Shown: positions 7,423 to 19,046 of the stretch, in pieces | Layout: each line of letters starts with the position of its first letter | Position numbering within the stretch: position 1 is the stretch's first letter | NCBI RefSeq assembly: GCF_003732225.1 | Contig: NZ_MOBJ01000006.1 | Span: forward strand, 1 to 64,000 | Source: Pseudomonas brassicacearum | GTDB lineage: Bacteria; Pseudomonadota; Gammaproteobacteria; Pseudomonadales; Pseudomonadaceae | Length of the DNA stretch: 64,000 nucleotides | Reading direction: 5' to 3' | Translations under genes and position numbers: made by a program | The notes under the pieces: generated by a model | Databases searched by the model: none | What the model saw: only the letters and a program-made list of their open reading frames with translations | What the model was told of the DNA's origin: nothing

Positions 7423-8781
7423 ATGCAAGCACCCACCACCCAACGCCCCCTCTGGCAAACCTACCTCCTGTTCCTCGCCCCCATGGTCCTGTCCAATTTC
7501 CTCCAATCCATGTCAGGCACAATCAACAGCATCTACATCGGCCAAATGCTCGGCACCCAAGCCCTGGCCGCCGTGTCCGGGATGCTCCCGATCGTGTTTT
7601 TCTTCATCGCCCTGGTCATCGGTCTCGGCGCGGGTGCGGGCGTGTTGATCGGTCAGGCCTGGGGCGCGCGGGAGCCGCAGATGGTCAAGGCCATTGCCGG
7701 GACGACGTTGCTGTTGGGGGCGATGATCGGGTTGGGGGCGGCGGTGGTGGGGAGTGTGTTTGCGCGGCCGGCGTTGCAGGGGTTGGGCACGCCGGTGGAT
7801 GTGCTGGATGATGCGGTGGCGTATGCGCGGGTGATGATGTGGATCTTGCCGTCGCTGTTGGTGTTTGTGTTGTTCACGCAATTGTTGCGTGGGGTCAGCG
7901 ATACGCTGTCGCCGCTATTGGCGCTGGTGGTGTCGACGTGTGTCGGGCTGGCGCTGACGCCGGCGTTGATTCTCGGCTGGTTTGGGTTGCCGCAGATGGG
8001 GATTCAGAGTGCGGCGTTTGCCGGGTTGGCGGGTAACCTGTCGGCGATGGGGTTGTTGGCGTGGCGGTTGCTTCGCAAGGGGCATCCGTTGGCGCCGGAT
8101 CGGGCGTTTTTTGCGGCGATGCGGCTGGACATGGAGATCCTCGGCAAGGTGCTGCGCATCGGTCTGCCCACGGGGTTGCAGATGGTCGTGCTGTCGCTGT
8201 CGGAGTTGGTGATTCTGGCGCTGGTGAACCAGCATGGTTCCCAGGCGACGGCGGCGTACGGGGCGGTGACGCAGATCGTCAATTACGTGCAGTTCCCGGC
8301 GCTGTCGATTGCGATCACGGCATCGATCCTCGGCGCCCAGGCCATCGGAGCAGGGCGCATTGAGCGGATTGGGCCGATCCTGCGCACGGGGTTGTTGATC
8401 AACGTGTGGCTGACCGGTGGCCTGGTGGTGTTGGGTTACCTGCTGTCGCACTGGTTACTGGGGTTGTTCCTCACCGATCCATCCACCCGGGCCATGGCTG
8501 AACACCTGCTGCACATCATGCTCTGGAGTCTGTTGGTGTTCGGTTTCCAGGCGATCATCGGCGGCATCATGCGCGCCAGCGGCACGGTGATGGTGCCGGT
8601 GACGATTGCGATCGTGTGCGTGGTCGGGGTGCAGTTGCCGGTGGCGTATTTACTGGATGCGCGGTTCGGATTGCAAGGAGTGTGGATGGCGTTTCCGGTG
8701 GCGTATCTGGGGATGCTGATGTTGCAGACGGCGTATTACAAAATCGTCTGGCAGCATCAGAAAATTGAACGGTTGGTGTAA
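7423..8781 (+). CDS. MATE family efflux transporter
   Basis: 452-residue inner-membrane multidrug/toxin exporter with about 12 hydrophobic segments. It begins MQAPTTQRPLWQTYLLFLAPMVLSNFLQ, and the repeat half starts near ILGKVLRIGLPTGLQMVVLS. Typical MATE words are INSIYIGQMLGTQALAAVS and GVSDTLSPLLAL. The start at 7423 aligns with the family N-terminus; the reading frame is open further upstream but shows no transporter-like residues. No regulator is adjacent. MATE proteins export cationic drugs using a sodium or proton gradient; the substrate cannot be read here. Confidence 0.9.
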   Translation: MQAPTTQRPLWQTYLLFLAPMVLSNFLQSMSGTINSIYIGQMLGTQALAAVSGMLPIVFFFIALVIGLGAGAGVLIGQAWGAREPQMVKAIAGTTLLLGAMIGLGAAVVGSVFARPALQGLGTPVDVLDDAVAYARVMMWILPSLLVFVLFTQLLRGVSDTLSPLLALVVSTCVGLALTPALILGWFGLPQMGIQSAAFAGLAGNLSAMGLLAWRLLRKGHPLAPDRAFFAAMRLDMEILGKVLRIGLPTGLQMVVLSLSELVILALVNQHGSQATAAYGAVTQIVNYVQFPALSIAITASILGAQAIGAGRIERIGPILRTGLLINVWLTGGLVVLGYLLSHWLLGLFLTDPSTRAMAEHLLHIMLWSLLVFGFQAIIGGIMRASGTVMVPVTIAIVCVVGVQLPVAYLLDARFGLQGVWMAFPVAYLGMLMLQTAYYKIVWQHQKIERLV

Positions 8782-8795
8782 GACGGAGCCAGGCT

Positions 8796-8824
8796 CCATG
8801 CCCGAACGAAGAACCCGGGCATGG
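8796..8824. terminator. hairpin between convergent transporter genes
   Basis: CCATGCCCG at 8796-8804 pairs with CGGGCATGG at 8816-8824 across an 11-base loop, in the 74-bp gap between two convergent genes. No strong T run follows on either strand, so termination is likely from position rather than proven by pattern. Confidence 0.4.
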
Positions 8825-8855
8825 GCCTACAGGACGAAATCCAGCCCCGCGTCGA

Positions 8856-10619
8856 TCAATGTCCGCCCACCACCAGATGGCTGAACGGCGCCACATACGC
8901 CTGCAATGTGACTAGCCCACCGACCAGAATCGCCAGCACGATGGAGTGGAAAAACACATAACGCAGGATTTCCCCTTCATGGCCATACCAGCGGGTGGCA
9001 GTGGAGGCGACCACGATGGATTGGGCGTCGACCATCTTGCCCATGACCCCGCCGGAACTGTTGGCGGCGGCCATCAATATCGGGCTGATGCCCAGTTGTT
9101 CCGAGGTCACCCGTTGCAAGCCGCCGAACAGCACGTTGGACGCCGTGTCCGAGCCGGTCAAGGCAACGCCGAGCCAGCCGAGCAGGGTGCCGAACATGGG
9201 GTAGAAGATCCCGGTAGCGGCGAACGCCAGGCCCATGGTCGCGTCCAGTCCGGCATAGCGGGTGATGAAACCGAGGGCGAGCATGGCCGCGATGGTGATC
9301 AGCGAATAGCGCACCACCCACAGTGTTCGCAGGTATTGGCTCACCAGTTGCGGGATGGAGTAGCCCATCAGCAGTCCGCCGAAGATCGCCGCCAGCAAGA
9401 TGCCGCTGCCGGTGCTGGTGAACCAGGTGAATTTGTAGATCGCTTCCTCAGGCTTAGGCTGCGGCACCACGGGCGGAACCTTCTCGACCTGCAAGTGCAG
9501 GGTGGTGAAGGTCAGGGCCGGCGCGAAAATCGGGTTCGCCTCGCTCATTGGCTTACCTTGGGGATCGAGCTTGGCCGAGTGGGTTTGCGGGTCCATGGCC
9601 GGGCGGGTATCGAACATGTTTTTGAAGCCCTGGGTGCCCCACGCAAAGACGAAGACCGTGAGGATGATCCACGGCATCCACGCGCGCATGACGGCGGGCC
9701 GGGCATCGCTGGCAAAGGTCGCACTGGCCAGCGGTTTTTCGTCCTGGGATTCATCTATTTTTGAGTCGTCGACTCGCCCCGACAAGGCGGCGGAGGTGTG
9801 CACGCGGGCGGGTTTCCAGACCTTGAGGAAACCGGTCAGGCAGGCCATGGAAATCAGCGCGGCGATCACGTCCACCAGCATCGGTCCGTGGTAGTTGGAC
9901 ACGAAGAACTGCGGCACCGCGAAGCTGACCCCGGCCACCAGAATCGCCGGCCAGATTTCCAGCATCTTGCGCCAACCGGCAAAGGCCCAAATCAACCAGA
10001 ACGGCACCAGCACCGAGAAGAACGGCAGCTGCCGGCCGACCATCATCGACAGTTCCATTTCATCCAGCCCGGTGACCTTGGCCAGGGTGATGATGGGCGT
10101 GCCCAGGGCGCCGAATGCCACCGGCGCAGTGTTGGCGATCAACGCCAGGCCAGACGCGGCCAGAGGCGAGAAGCCCAACCCGATCAGAATGGCCCCGGTC
10201 ACGGCCACCGGCGTGCCGAACCCGGCCGCCCCTTCGAAGAACGCGCCGAAGCAAAAGGCGATCAGCAGCAATTGCAGACGGCGATCGTCGGTGATGCGCG
10301 CGAGGGAGTCTTGCAGGACTTTGAACGAGCCGTTTTCAGTGGTCAGCCGATGCAGGAAGATGATGTTAAGCACGATCCAGCCAATCGGTAGCAGACCCGT
10401 GGCGGCGCCTAACAGTGCGGCGGAACCGGCCATGTTCGCCGGCATGCCAAAGGCAAAGATCGCAATCAGCAAGGCCGTGCTCAGCGCCAGCAATGCCGCC
10501 AGATGCGCCTTCACATGGAAAAACGCCAGGGACGTGAGCATCACTACCACCGGTAACGCCGCCATGAGCGTCGAGACCACCGGGTTACCGAAAGGATCGT
10601 AGACTTGCTGCCAGACCAT
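8856..10619 (-). CDS. lldP: L-lactate permease (LctP/LldP family)
   Basis: 587-residue inner-membrane lactate:proton symporter. It starts MVWQQVYDPFGNPVVSTLMAALPVVVM and has more than ten hydrophobic segments with the family signatures FGAFFEGAAGFGTPVAVTGA and NTAPVAFGALGTPI. The C-terminus VGLVTLQAY-like and the SNVLFGGLQ segment near residue 500 also match. The cytosolic or loop insert near residues 290-400 carries a charged stretch (DDSKIDESQDEKP). ATG at 10619 follows GAGGTGGAAC and fits the family; a longer frame exists upstream. No lldD dehydrogenase or GntR regulator is adjacent, so this is an isolated permease and the substrate could be another 2-hydroxyacid. Confidence 0.88.
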   Translation of the reverse strand: MVWQQVYDPFGNPVVSTLMAALPVVVMLTSLAFFHVKAHLAALLALSTALLIAIFAFGMPANMAGSAALLGAATGLLPIGWIVLNIIFLHRLTTENGSFKVLQDSLARITDDRRLQLLLIAFCFGAFFEGAAGFGTPVAVTGAILIGLGFSPLAASGLALIANTAPVAFGALGTPIITLAKVTGLDEMELSMMVGRQLPFFSVLVPFWLIWAFAGWRKMLEIWPAILVAGVSFAVPQFFVSNYHGPMLVDVIAALISMACLTGFLKVWKPARVHTSAALSGRVDDSKIDESQDEKPLASATFASDARPAVMRAWMPWIILTVFVFAWGTQGFKNMFDTRPAMDPQTHSAKLDPQGKPMSEANPIFAPALTFTTLHLQVEKVPPVVPQPKPEEAIYKFTWFTSTGSGILLAAIFGGLLMGYSIPQLVSQYLRTLWVVRYSLITIAAMLALGFITRYAGLDATMGLAFAATGIFYPMFGTLLGWLGVALTGSDTASNVLFGGLQRVTSEQLGISPILMAAANSSGGVMGKMVDAQSIVVASTATRWYGHEGEILRYVFFHSIVLAILVGGLVTLQAYVAPFSHLVVGGH

Positions 10620-10845
10620 GTTCCACCTCTGCTTCTTATTGTTGGCAGTGCAGGCCCCAAGGGGGGAGGTGAAATTGAGTATAGGTGGCATTGCTCGGCG
10701 GGCTGGCAGGCCTGCGCGTGGCTGAAATCGGGGATGCAGGCTCCCGTGGATGGCGAGTCACAGGCTCGACCATCCACCGTTTCCGAGTACAAGCAACGCT
10801 CGTTACACCCAGCGGGGGCTCATCACTGACGTGCGTCGTACACTG

Positions 10846-11166
10846 TTAGTGATCAGCAGGTGCCTCAGCTTGAATGAGGATCGCTTGGGCCAGATCTGCG
10901 TCGCTGGCCTTGAGGTCTGGATGTTCGAGTCGAATCCGTTTCAACTCCGACTCCAGATAGGCGCCGCGAATCGTGCCTCCACTCGCCACGAAGCTGGAGG
11001 CGTCATCGCGGGCGGAAACGACCAATTTGTGGTCCTTGAACGTTGAGTACAGCGACGCGGAAACCCCTGCCGAGGTGGCGACATCACGCGCATCCACACG
11101 GGCCAGGGCCGAACCAAAGGGCAGACAACAAAGTATTAGCGAAGAGATGACAAATGTGCGACGCAT
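10846..11166 (-). CDS. DUF2388 domain-containing exported protein
   Basis: 106 residues starting MRRTFVISSLILCCLPFGSALA, a Sec signal peptide, followed by the DUF2388 pattern: SLYSTFKDHKLVVSARDDASSFVASGG, then IRGAYLESELKRIR and the closing LKASDADLAQAIL. This family is almost confined to Pseudomonas, usually occurs in several copies and has no known function. It is divergent from the SleB-type hydrolase gene with a 238-bp gap. AGGACGCCGTC stands ahead of the start. Confidence 0.85.
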   Translation of the reverse strand: MRRTFVISSLILCCLPFGSALARVDARDVATSAGVSASLYSTFKDHKLVVSARDDASSFVASGGTIRGAYLESELKRIRLEHPDLKASDADLAQAILIQAEAPADH

Positions 11167-11404
11167 GACGGCGTCCTCCGAAAGGGTGAAGCAACGGATG
11201 TGTTACATATTTTTGGATGTGTGGCGTCAGCCAGGAGTTCCCTGTTGTCGGCATATCCGCGCACAAAGCAGGGGATTGCGCGGACGATCGGGTTGATGCA
11301 CAGCGGCAATTGCTGCCTGCGGTCAGTCTGTTGGAATGATCTGACTAGCGCGGTGTCGACCGAATAGCGGAGTCGCAAAATTGACTCAGTCAGAAGGTTC
11401 GACC

Positions 11405-12025
11405 ATGCGCCTGATATGGATAGCCACCTGCCTCGCAATAGCTCTTCTCGGGGGCCAGGCGAGAGCGGCCGATCAGGCGCAAAACAAGGAAGCGGCGGTG
11501 GACAAGGCGCAGGTCCTGGAACAGAAAACTGCAGAACAGGGCAGTGTGGCACCTGTGTCCAAGTCCGAGACGATCACGCCTTCTGAAGCGCAGGCGGTCG
11601 ATCCGGCAGGCAAAGCACCTTTGAAGGATGCAATCACCTGCCTTTCACGCACTATTTTCTGGGAGGCGAAAGGCGGAGAGTCGGCCGACATGGAAGCCGT
11701 CGCCAACGTCGTGTTGAACCGAATCGGCCATGAGGGCTTTCCAGGTACCGTTTGCGAGGTGGTCAAGCAAGGCTCGGAAAAGCATGCCTGCCAGTTTTCG
11801 TGGTGGTGTGATCGGCGTTCGGATCATGCGGACGAGGATGCTCCCTACGCGGCTGCCACGGAAATAGCGCGTAAAGCGCTTAATCACCAACTCACGGACC
11901 GAACCCATGGCGCCATGTATTTCCATGCCCGGCACATGAAGCCCGCCTGGGCCAGGAAATACATCAGGACCGCCGAGACCAAAAAATTTCTGTTCTATAA
12001 GCCGCATGACGGTACCGCACGATAG
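11405..12025 (+). CDS. cell wall hydrolase, SleB type
   Basis: 206 residues. A signal peptide (MRLIWIATCLAIALLGGQARA) is followed by a Lys/Glu/Ala-rich linker to about residue 75 and then a Hydrolase_2 (SleB) domain: CLSRTIFWEAKGGESADMEAVANVVLNR, with the presumed catalytic Glu in FWEAKGG, then CQFSWWCD and THGAMYFHARHMKPAW. It is predicted to cleave peptidoglycan in the periplasm. The start is set at the signal-peptide Met; a Met eight codons upstream is in frame. The role here is unknown, since spores are not made by pseudomonads. Confidence 0.85.
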   Translation: MRLIWIATCLAIALLGGQARAADQAQNKEAAVDKAQVLEQKTAEQGSVAPVSKSETITPSEAQAVDPAGKAPLKDAITCLSRTIFWEAKGGESADMEAVANVVLNRIGHEGFPGTVCEVVKQGSEKHACQFSWWCDRRSDHADEDAPYAAATEIARKALNHQLTDRTHGAMYFHARHMKPAWARKYIRTAETKKFLFYKPHDGTAR

Positions 12026-12123
12026 GCGCGTTTGTGCAGGCTTCGTCAGGATGCAAACATGGCGAAGCACCCCGCGCAGTGCCAGTATGCGTGGCAGTTA
12101 TCGGCATTTTTCGGGTGCGCAAC

Positions 12124-12894
12124 ATGGACACCTCCGGGCGCTTGTCATCACTGACCGCCAACCGTCTGCGGGCCTTGCACCGAGAAGGTTTCGTGGTGCT
12201 GCCCGGTGTGCTGGATAGCACCCAAATTACCACGCTGCGCAATGCTATCGATGGCTTGAAACCCGAGCACTGGGACTACAGTGGCCTGCTCGATCATTAC
12301 AAGTGTGTGTTCAACCGCGACCCGTTTTGGCTACCGTTTCTCGACCTGAGCGGGATCATCGAACTGGCCGAGGCTGCCCTGGGAGACGATTGTCACATCA
12401 TTGGCCAGACCGCCTGGCGCTGCCATCCCGGTTTCGTCGGGGCCGAACTGCATCTGGATTACCTGGTGATGGAGTTGCCGCAAAGCCTGCTGGCCGACCC
12501 TGCCTTCGAATTGCCGATGCAGATCTGCACCGCGCATTTCTACCTCGACGATATCGACGCCGACCTCAGTCCCACTCGGGTGATCCCCGGTAGCCACCGA
12601 GCCGGGCGGCCGCCTGCTCGTGGCGAAAACCAGTGGCATGGCTGTACGGCGAAGCCGCTGCTGTGTCGGGCCGGCGATGTTCTGATGTTGCGCAGTGAGC
12701 TATGGCACGCCGGTAGCGACAACCGAACCCTCGACCGCACGCGCTACCTGTTGCAGGTGCACTATGGCCGGCGCATGGTGGCGCAGAAGTTTTCGCCCTA
12801 CCTGCATTGGCACTTCAACCCCAGCGTGCTGGCTGCCGCGACGCCACGGCAACGGCGCCTGTTGGGAGAGCATCAGGAAGCGGAATACGACTGA
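12124..12894 (+). CDS. phytanoyl-CoA dioxygenase (PhyH) family protein
   Basis: 256-residue Fe(II)/2-oxoglutarate-dependent oxygenase. The metal triad is visible: His110 and Asp112 in GAELHLDYL and His195 in SELWHAGSDN; Arg207 in DRTRYLLQVHY is the likely 2-oxoglutarate contact. It begins MDTSGRLSSLTANRLRALHREGFVVLPGVL, the usual PhyH opening. The frame extends upstream to 12034, but the extra residues do not match the family. It is convergent with the pirin gene, with a 50-bp gap. The substrate is not predictable; bacterial homologues act on small secondary metabolites. Confidence 0.85.
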   Translation: MDTSGRLSSLTANRLRALHREGFVVLPGVLDSTQITTLRNAIDGLKPEHWDYSGLLDHYKCVFNRDPFWLPFLDLSGIIELAEAALGDDCHIIGQTAWRCHPGFVGAELHLDYLVMELPQSLLADPAFELPMQICTAHFYLDDIDADLSPTRVIPGSHRAGRPPARGENQWHGCTAKPLLCRAGDVLMLRSELWHAGSDNRTLDRTRYLLQVHYGRRMVAQKFSPYLHWHFNPSVLAAATPRQRRLLGEHQEAEYD

Positions 12895-12944
12895 CCCGTT
12901 TTCGCGACTGCCTGCATAGCGGGTGTCTCACGCTCCAGGTGGCG

Positions 12945-13853
12945 TCATTTGTAGATCGGTACTGAACCCGACCCGGACCGTTGTCGGGCCTCTGCTTGCA
13001 GACGGTTGCCCAATTCCGCAATTTTTGCTTCCCCGGCTTTCAACGCTTCCGGGCTGGTGTGCACGGAGTAATTACCCATCTTCAGGTCGTGCGGGTGAGG
13101 AATGGCCGAGCCCAGCACAAACACCGCATCTTGCTGATCCCCGGCCTCAAGTTTCAATGCACCATTACCTGGCTCGAAGACGACGAGTTCTCCGGCCTGG
13201 ATAAGCTCCGGCGAATGGACCGTTCCTCGACTGACGCTGAGCCAAAGAATCTCGTGTCCAGACGGTGGCTGATACTCCCAGCGTTGGCCCGCAGCCAGTG
13301 TCACCAACAGATAGTTCAGGCCCGAGGGGGCACGTACAGGGCTTTGGATACCCTGGTAGTTTCCTACGATGACGCGCGCCGGCCCAACCTGTGGGATGGC
13401 AGATGCTTCCAGGTACTGGCTGTCGACAGGTGCGTTTTCCAGGTCGGCGGGCAGCGCGATCCAAAGCTGAAACCCCTGAATCCGCTTCGAGGTGCCGGCA
13501 GACATTTCTTTACCATGCCAGACACCCGCGCCTGCACGCATCCATTCGACTCCGCCGTAGCCAATGAGTCCGGTACCTGCGTCCGGATCGTCAAAACGCA
13601 GATTGCCTTCAGTGATCACGGTAATGGTCGCGATCCCCGAATGGGGATGCAGCGGCATGTTGCCAATGAACGAGGAGTCCGCTGCGAACAGATCGAGAAA
13701 CACAAACGGCTTGAGTAAATGACCGAGGTCCGAGGGACTCATGAGTCGAACAATGGGGCCGTGCCCATGACCACGGGTGCGCAGGCTTATGCTGCGCGAG
13801 GTATCGTTTTGAAGAGCGGTAAGGGGATTCAATGTCGCTGTTGAAAGTGTCAT
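12945..13853 (-). CDS. pirin family protein
   Basis: 302-residue bicupin. The N-terminal cupin has the pirin metal site: His69 and His71 in MPLHPHSGIATITVITEG, and His113 and Glu115 in GVWHGKEMS. SLRTRGHGHGPIVRLMSPSDLG near the N-terminus and the C-terminal cupin (PSGHEILWLSVSRG) complete the fold. Some pirins have quercetin dioxygenase activity and others act as redox-sensing cofactors; this sequence does not tell which. A LysR gene is often found beside pirin genes; here only a doubtful fragment remains. Confidence 0.88.
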   Translation of the reverse strand: MTLSTATLNPLTALQNDTSRSISLRTRGHGHGPIVRLMSPSDLGHLLKPFVFLDLFAADSSFIGNMPLHPHSGIATITVITEGNLRFDDPDAGTGLIGYGGVEWMRAGAGVWHGKEMSAGTSKRIQGFQLWIALPADLENAPVDSQYLEASAIPQVGPARVIVGNYQGIQSPVRAPSGLNYLLVTLAAGQRWEYQPPSGHEILWLSVSRGTVHSPELIQAGELVVFEPGNGALKLEAGDQQDAVFVLGSAIPHPHDLKMGNYSVHTSPEALKAGEAKIAELGNRLQAEARQRSGSGSVPIYK

Positions 13854-13966
13854 GTCGCACCCTTGCTGGATAGCTTTACGAAATTAGGGTAAGCGTATCC
13901 CGCCGGTTATACGTTGATAAGCGCTTATAATTGGCTTGAACTCGTCCATTTTTGGAAGTAATACGG

Positions 13967-14090
13967 TGCAGGATCTCAATGAAGTTGCGATCCTGCGCGA
14001 GAGTTTGCGCACCGGGCGGCTGATCCAGGTTTTACCTGACTCCTGCAGACACGAAAAAGCCCGCACAGGGCGGGCTTGGGAAATTGAGTA
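13967..14090 (+). pseudogene. possible remnant of a LysR C-terminus
   Basis: Starting with GTG at 13967, a short frame reads NEVAILRESLRTGRLIQVLP, resembling the end of LysR regulators (LxSGRLVxVLP). It runs to a TAG at 14088-14090. No HTH part exists upstream. If real, it is the debris of a regulator once divergent from pirin. The match is short. Confidence 0.25.
14054..14077 (-). terminator. Rho-independent terminator (minus strand)
   Basis: AAGCCCGC (14057-14064) and GCGGGCTT (14070-14077) form an 8-bp GC-rich stem with a 5-base loop. On the minus strand it is followed by five T residues (14058-14054). It would end transcripts coming from the candidate small RNA region, and the neighbouring porin gene if transcription reads through. 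Confidence 0.8.
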
Positions 14091-14278
14091 GGTGACCGGT
14101 GCTGGTCTCCGGCTTACAAGGTTTATCAGGACTCTGACAGAACAGTTTTGTGCTGCTCTGCTTCACACGGCATAAGGGCTGGATCTCAGCGCGGAGATCT
14201 TTCTAACCGTGTACCCTTCGGAACGCGCCCCACGTTTCCTCGCCATCCTCTTGCGCATCAGTCTGCGTCTTCACCTAC
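14054..14278 (-). ncRNA. candidate small RNA of about 225 nt
   Basis: The non-coding space downstream of the sucrose porin has its own promoter-like element and a strong terminator in the same direction. An extended -10 (TGCTATTCT on the minus strand, hexamer at 14290-14285) would start RNA near 14278, and the terminator at 14077-14054 would end it. The region is GC-rich and holds several stem-forming segments. It also contains a possible 31-codon frame, MRKRMARKRGARSEGY and onward, without a clear ribosome site. I do not recognise it as a known Pseudomonas RNA. It could instead be a 3' UTR product of the porin transcript. Confidence 0.5.
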
Positions 14279-14284
14279 ATGTTC

Positions 14285-14293
14285 AGAATAGCA
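14285..14293 (-). promoter_or_regulatory. extended -10 promoter for the candidate sRNA
   Basis: TGC followed by TATTCT on the minus strand makes an extended -10 element. A good -35 at normal distance is not evident (TTGCGC lies too close, at 14 bases), so the call rests on the extended -10 and the matched terminator downstream. Confidence 0.4.
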
Positions 14294-14383
14294 AAAAGTT
14301 CGAAGCGCAAGCCGGACTTTTTAGACCGTTTTTATTCATGGGGAAGCGCGGCAGGATGGAAAAATGCTATCGCCAATAGGCTC

Positions 14384-17452
<3,069 letters not shown>

Positions 17453-17465
17453 TAAGGATCAAGCC

Positions 17466-18941
17466 ATGCACGCTGCATTGCTGGACGAAGCGCATCGCGC
17501 CATCGAAAAAAAACTCCCCGAACGCGGCAACGACTATCGCCTCGGCTATCACCTGTCGCCCCCGGCCGGATGGATGAATGACCCAAATGGGCTGGTCTAT
17601 TTTCAAGGCGAATACCACGTGTTCTACCAGCATCATCCTTACTCGGCGCAGTGGGGGCCGATGTACTGGGGCCACGCCAAAAGCAGCGATCTGGTGCACT
17701 GGGAGCATCTGCCGATAGCGCTGGCCCCCAGCGACACTTACGATCGAGACGGTTGTTTTTCCGGATCGGCTGTCGTTGCCGGCGATACGCTTTATCTGAT
17801 CTACACCGGGCACACCTGGTTAGGGGAGCCGGGTGATGACCAAAAAATTCACCAGGTGCAGTGCCTGGCCAGCAGCACGAATGGCCTCACGTTCACCAAG
17901 CATGGGCCTGTGATCGAAACGCCACCGCATCCGGATATCATGCATTTCCGCGACCCGAAGGTCTGGAAGCGCGCAGACCAATGGTGGATGGCGCTTGGCG
18001 CTCGTCAAGGGGACGACCCGCAGCTTTTGCTCTATCGCTCCGAGGACCTGCATCATTGGGATTACCTCGGCTGTGCCCTGGACGGCCAACGCGAGTCTGA
18101 CGGTTACATGTGGGAGTGTCCGGACGTATTCGAACTGGATGGATGCGACGTTTTTCTGTACTCGCCGCAAGGTCTGAAGCCCAGTGGGTACGACAACTGG
18201 AACAAATTCCAGAACAGCTATCGATTGGGCCAATTGGACAACTCCGGCTGCTTCATCGAGAGCAGCCGGCTGCGCGAGCTCGACCACGGTCACGATTTTT
18301 ATGCCGCACAAACCCTGCTGGCTCCGGACGGACGCCGCTTGCTCTGGGCATGGATGGACATGTGGGACAGTCCTATGCCGAGTCAGGAACAGCACTGGTG
18401 TGGGGCGCTGTCGTTGCCGCGTGAAGTCAGCCGCGACGGCGACCGGCTACGCATGCGTCCGGCACGTGAGCTGACAGCGCTACGGCAGTCACGACAAACG
18501 CTGGACATAGGGAAGCTCGAGTCGCAGCACCGTACTCTTGACGTTCGCGGTGCTCTGCTGGAGTTTGAGCTCGAACTGGACCTGGCCGGCAGCACAGCCG
18601 AGCGCTTTGGTTTGGCGCTGCGCTGTAGCGAAGACCAGCAGGAACGGACATTGCTGTATTTCGATGCCATGGCCCGCCGCCTGATACTCGACAGGCAACA
18701 CTCGGGAGCTGGCGTGAGCGGTGTTCGTAGCGTACCTGTGACGTCGGAGCAAACGCGGATCGCTCTGCGGATTTTCCTCGATCGCTCGTCCATCGAGGTT
18801 TTCGTCGACGACGGCGCTTATAGTCTGAGCAGCCGGATTTACCCTCGGCCCGACAGCCTTGTTGTCAGCGCTTTCGCGGTCAACGGGGCGGGGGTGTTCG
18901 GGGAGATTTCTGTCTGGAGCCTGGCCGATCTCAAGCTCTGA
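17466..18941 (+). CDS. cscA: GH32 sucrose hydrolase (sucrase/invertase)
   Basis: 491-residue cytosolic beta-fructofuranosidase that would split sucrose into glucose and fructose. The three GH32 acidic residues are visible: Asp39 in GWMNDPNGLVYF (nucleophile), Asp163 in FRDPKVW, and Glu217 in WECPDVFEL (acid/base). The C-terminal beta-sandwich spans about residues 350-490 with the FLDRSSIEVFVDDG signature. No signal peptide is present. AAGGATC precedes the start. Since the partner is a proton symporter rather than a PTS, free sucrose is the likely substrate (CscA role), although sequence alone does not exclude sucrose-6-phosphate. Confidence 0.92.
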   Translation: MHAALLDEAHRAIEKKLPERGNDYRLGYHLSPPAGWMNDPNGLVYFQGEYHVFYQHHPYSAQWGPMYWGHAKSSDLVHWEHLPIALAPSDTYDRDGCFSGSAVVAGDTLYLIYTGHTWLGEPGDDQKIHQVQCLASSTNGLTFTKHGPVIETPPHPDIMHFRDPKVWKRADQWWMALGARQGDDPQLLLYRSEDLHHWDYLGCALDGQRESDGYMWECPDVFELDGCDVFLYSPQGLKPSGYDNWNKFQNSYRLGQLDNSGCFIESSRLRELDHGHDFYAAQTLLAPDGRRLLWAWMDMWDSPMPSQEQHWCGALSLPREVSRDGDRLRMRPARELTALRQSRQTLDIGKLESQHRTLDVRGALLEFELELDLAGSTAERFGLALRCSEDQQERTLLYFDAMARRLILDRQHSGAGVSGVRSVPVTSEQTRIALRIFLDRSSIEVFVDDGAYSLSSRIYPRPDSLVVSAFAVNGAGVFGEISVWSLADLKL

Positions 18942-18975
18942 GCACCCCAGGCATTCCATTCGTGCAGCCTGCTGC

Positions 18976-19022
18976 CGGGCATCGTGTTGTCATGCTTTTG
19001 CCAAGCATGACATGATGCCCGG
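18976..19022. promoter_or_regulatory. large inverted repeat ahead of the LacI gene
   Basis: TGTCATGCTT and AAGCATGACA flank a five-base centre (TTGCC), extended outward by CCGGGCATC and GATGCCCGG. It ends 24 bp before the regulator start and has no T run. It could be a terminator for cscA, a second operator for autoregulation, or an mRNA hairpin near the weak ribosome site of cscR. Confidence 0.5.
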
Positions 19023-19046
19023 CCAGACAAACAACGGCACCCGCGA

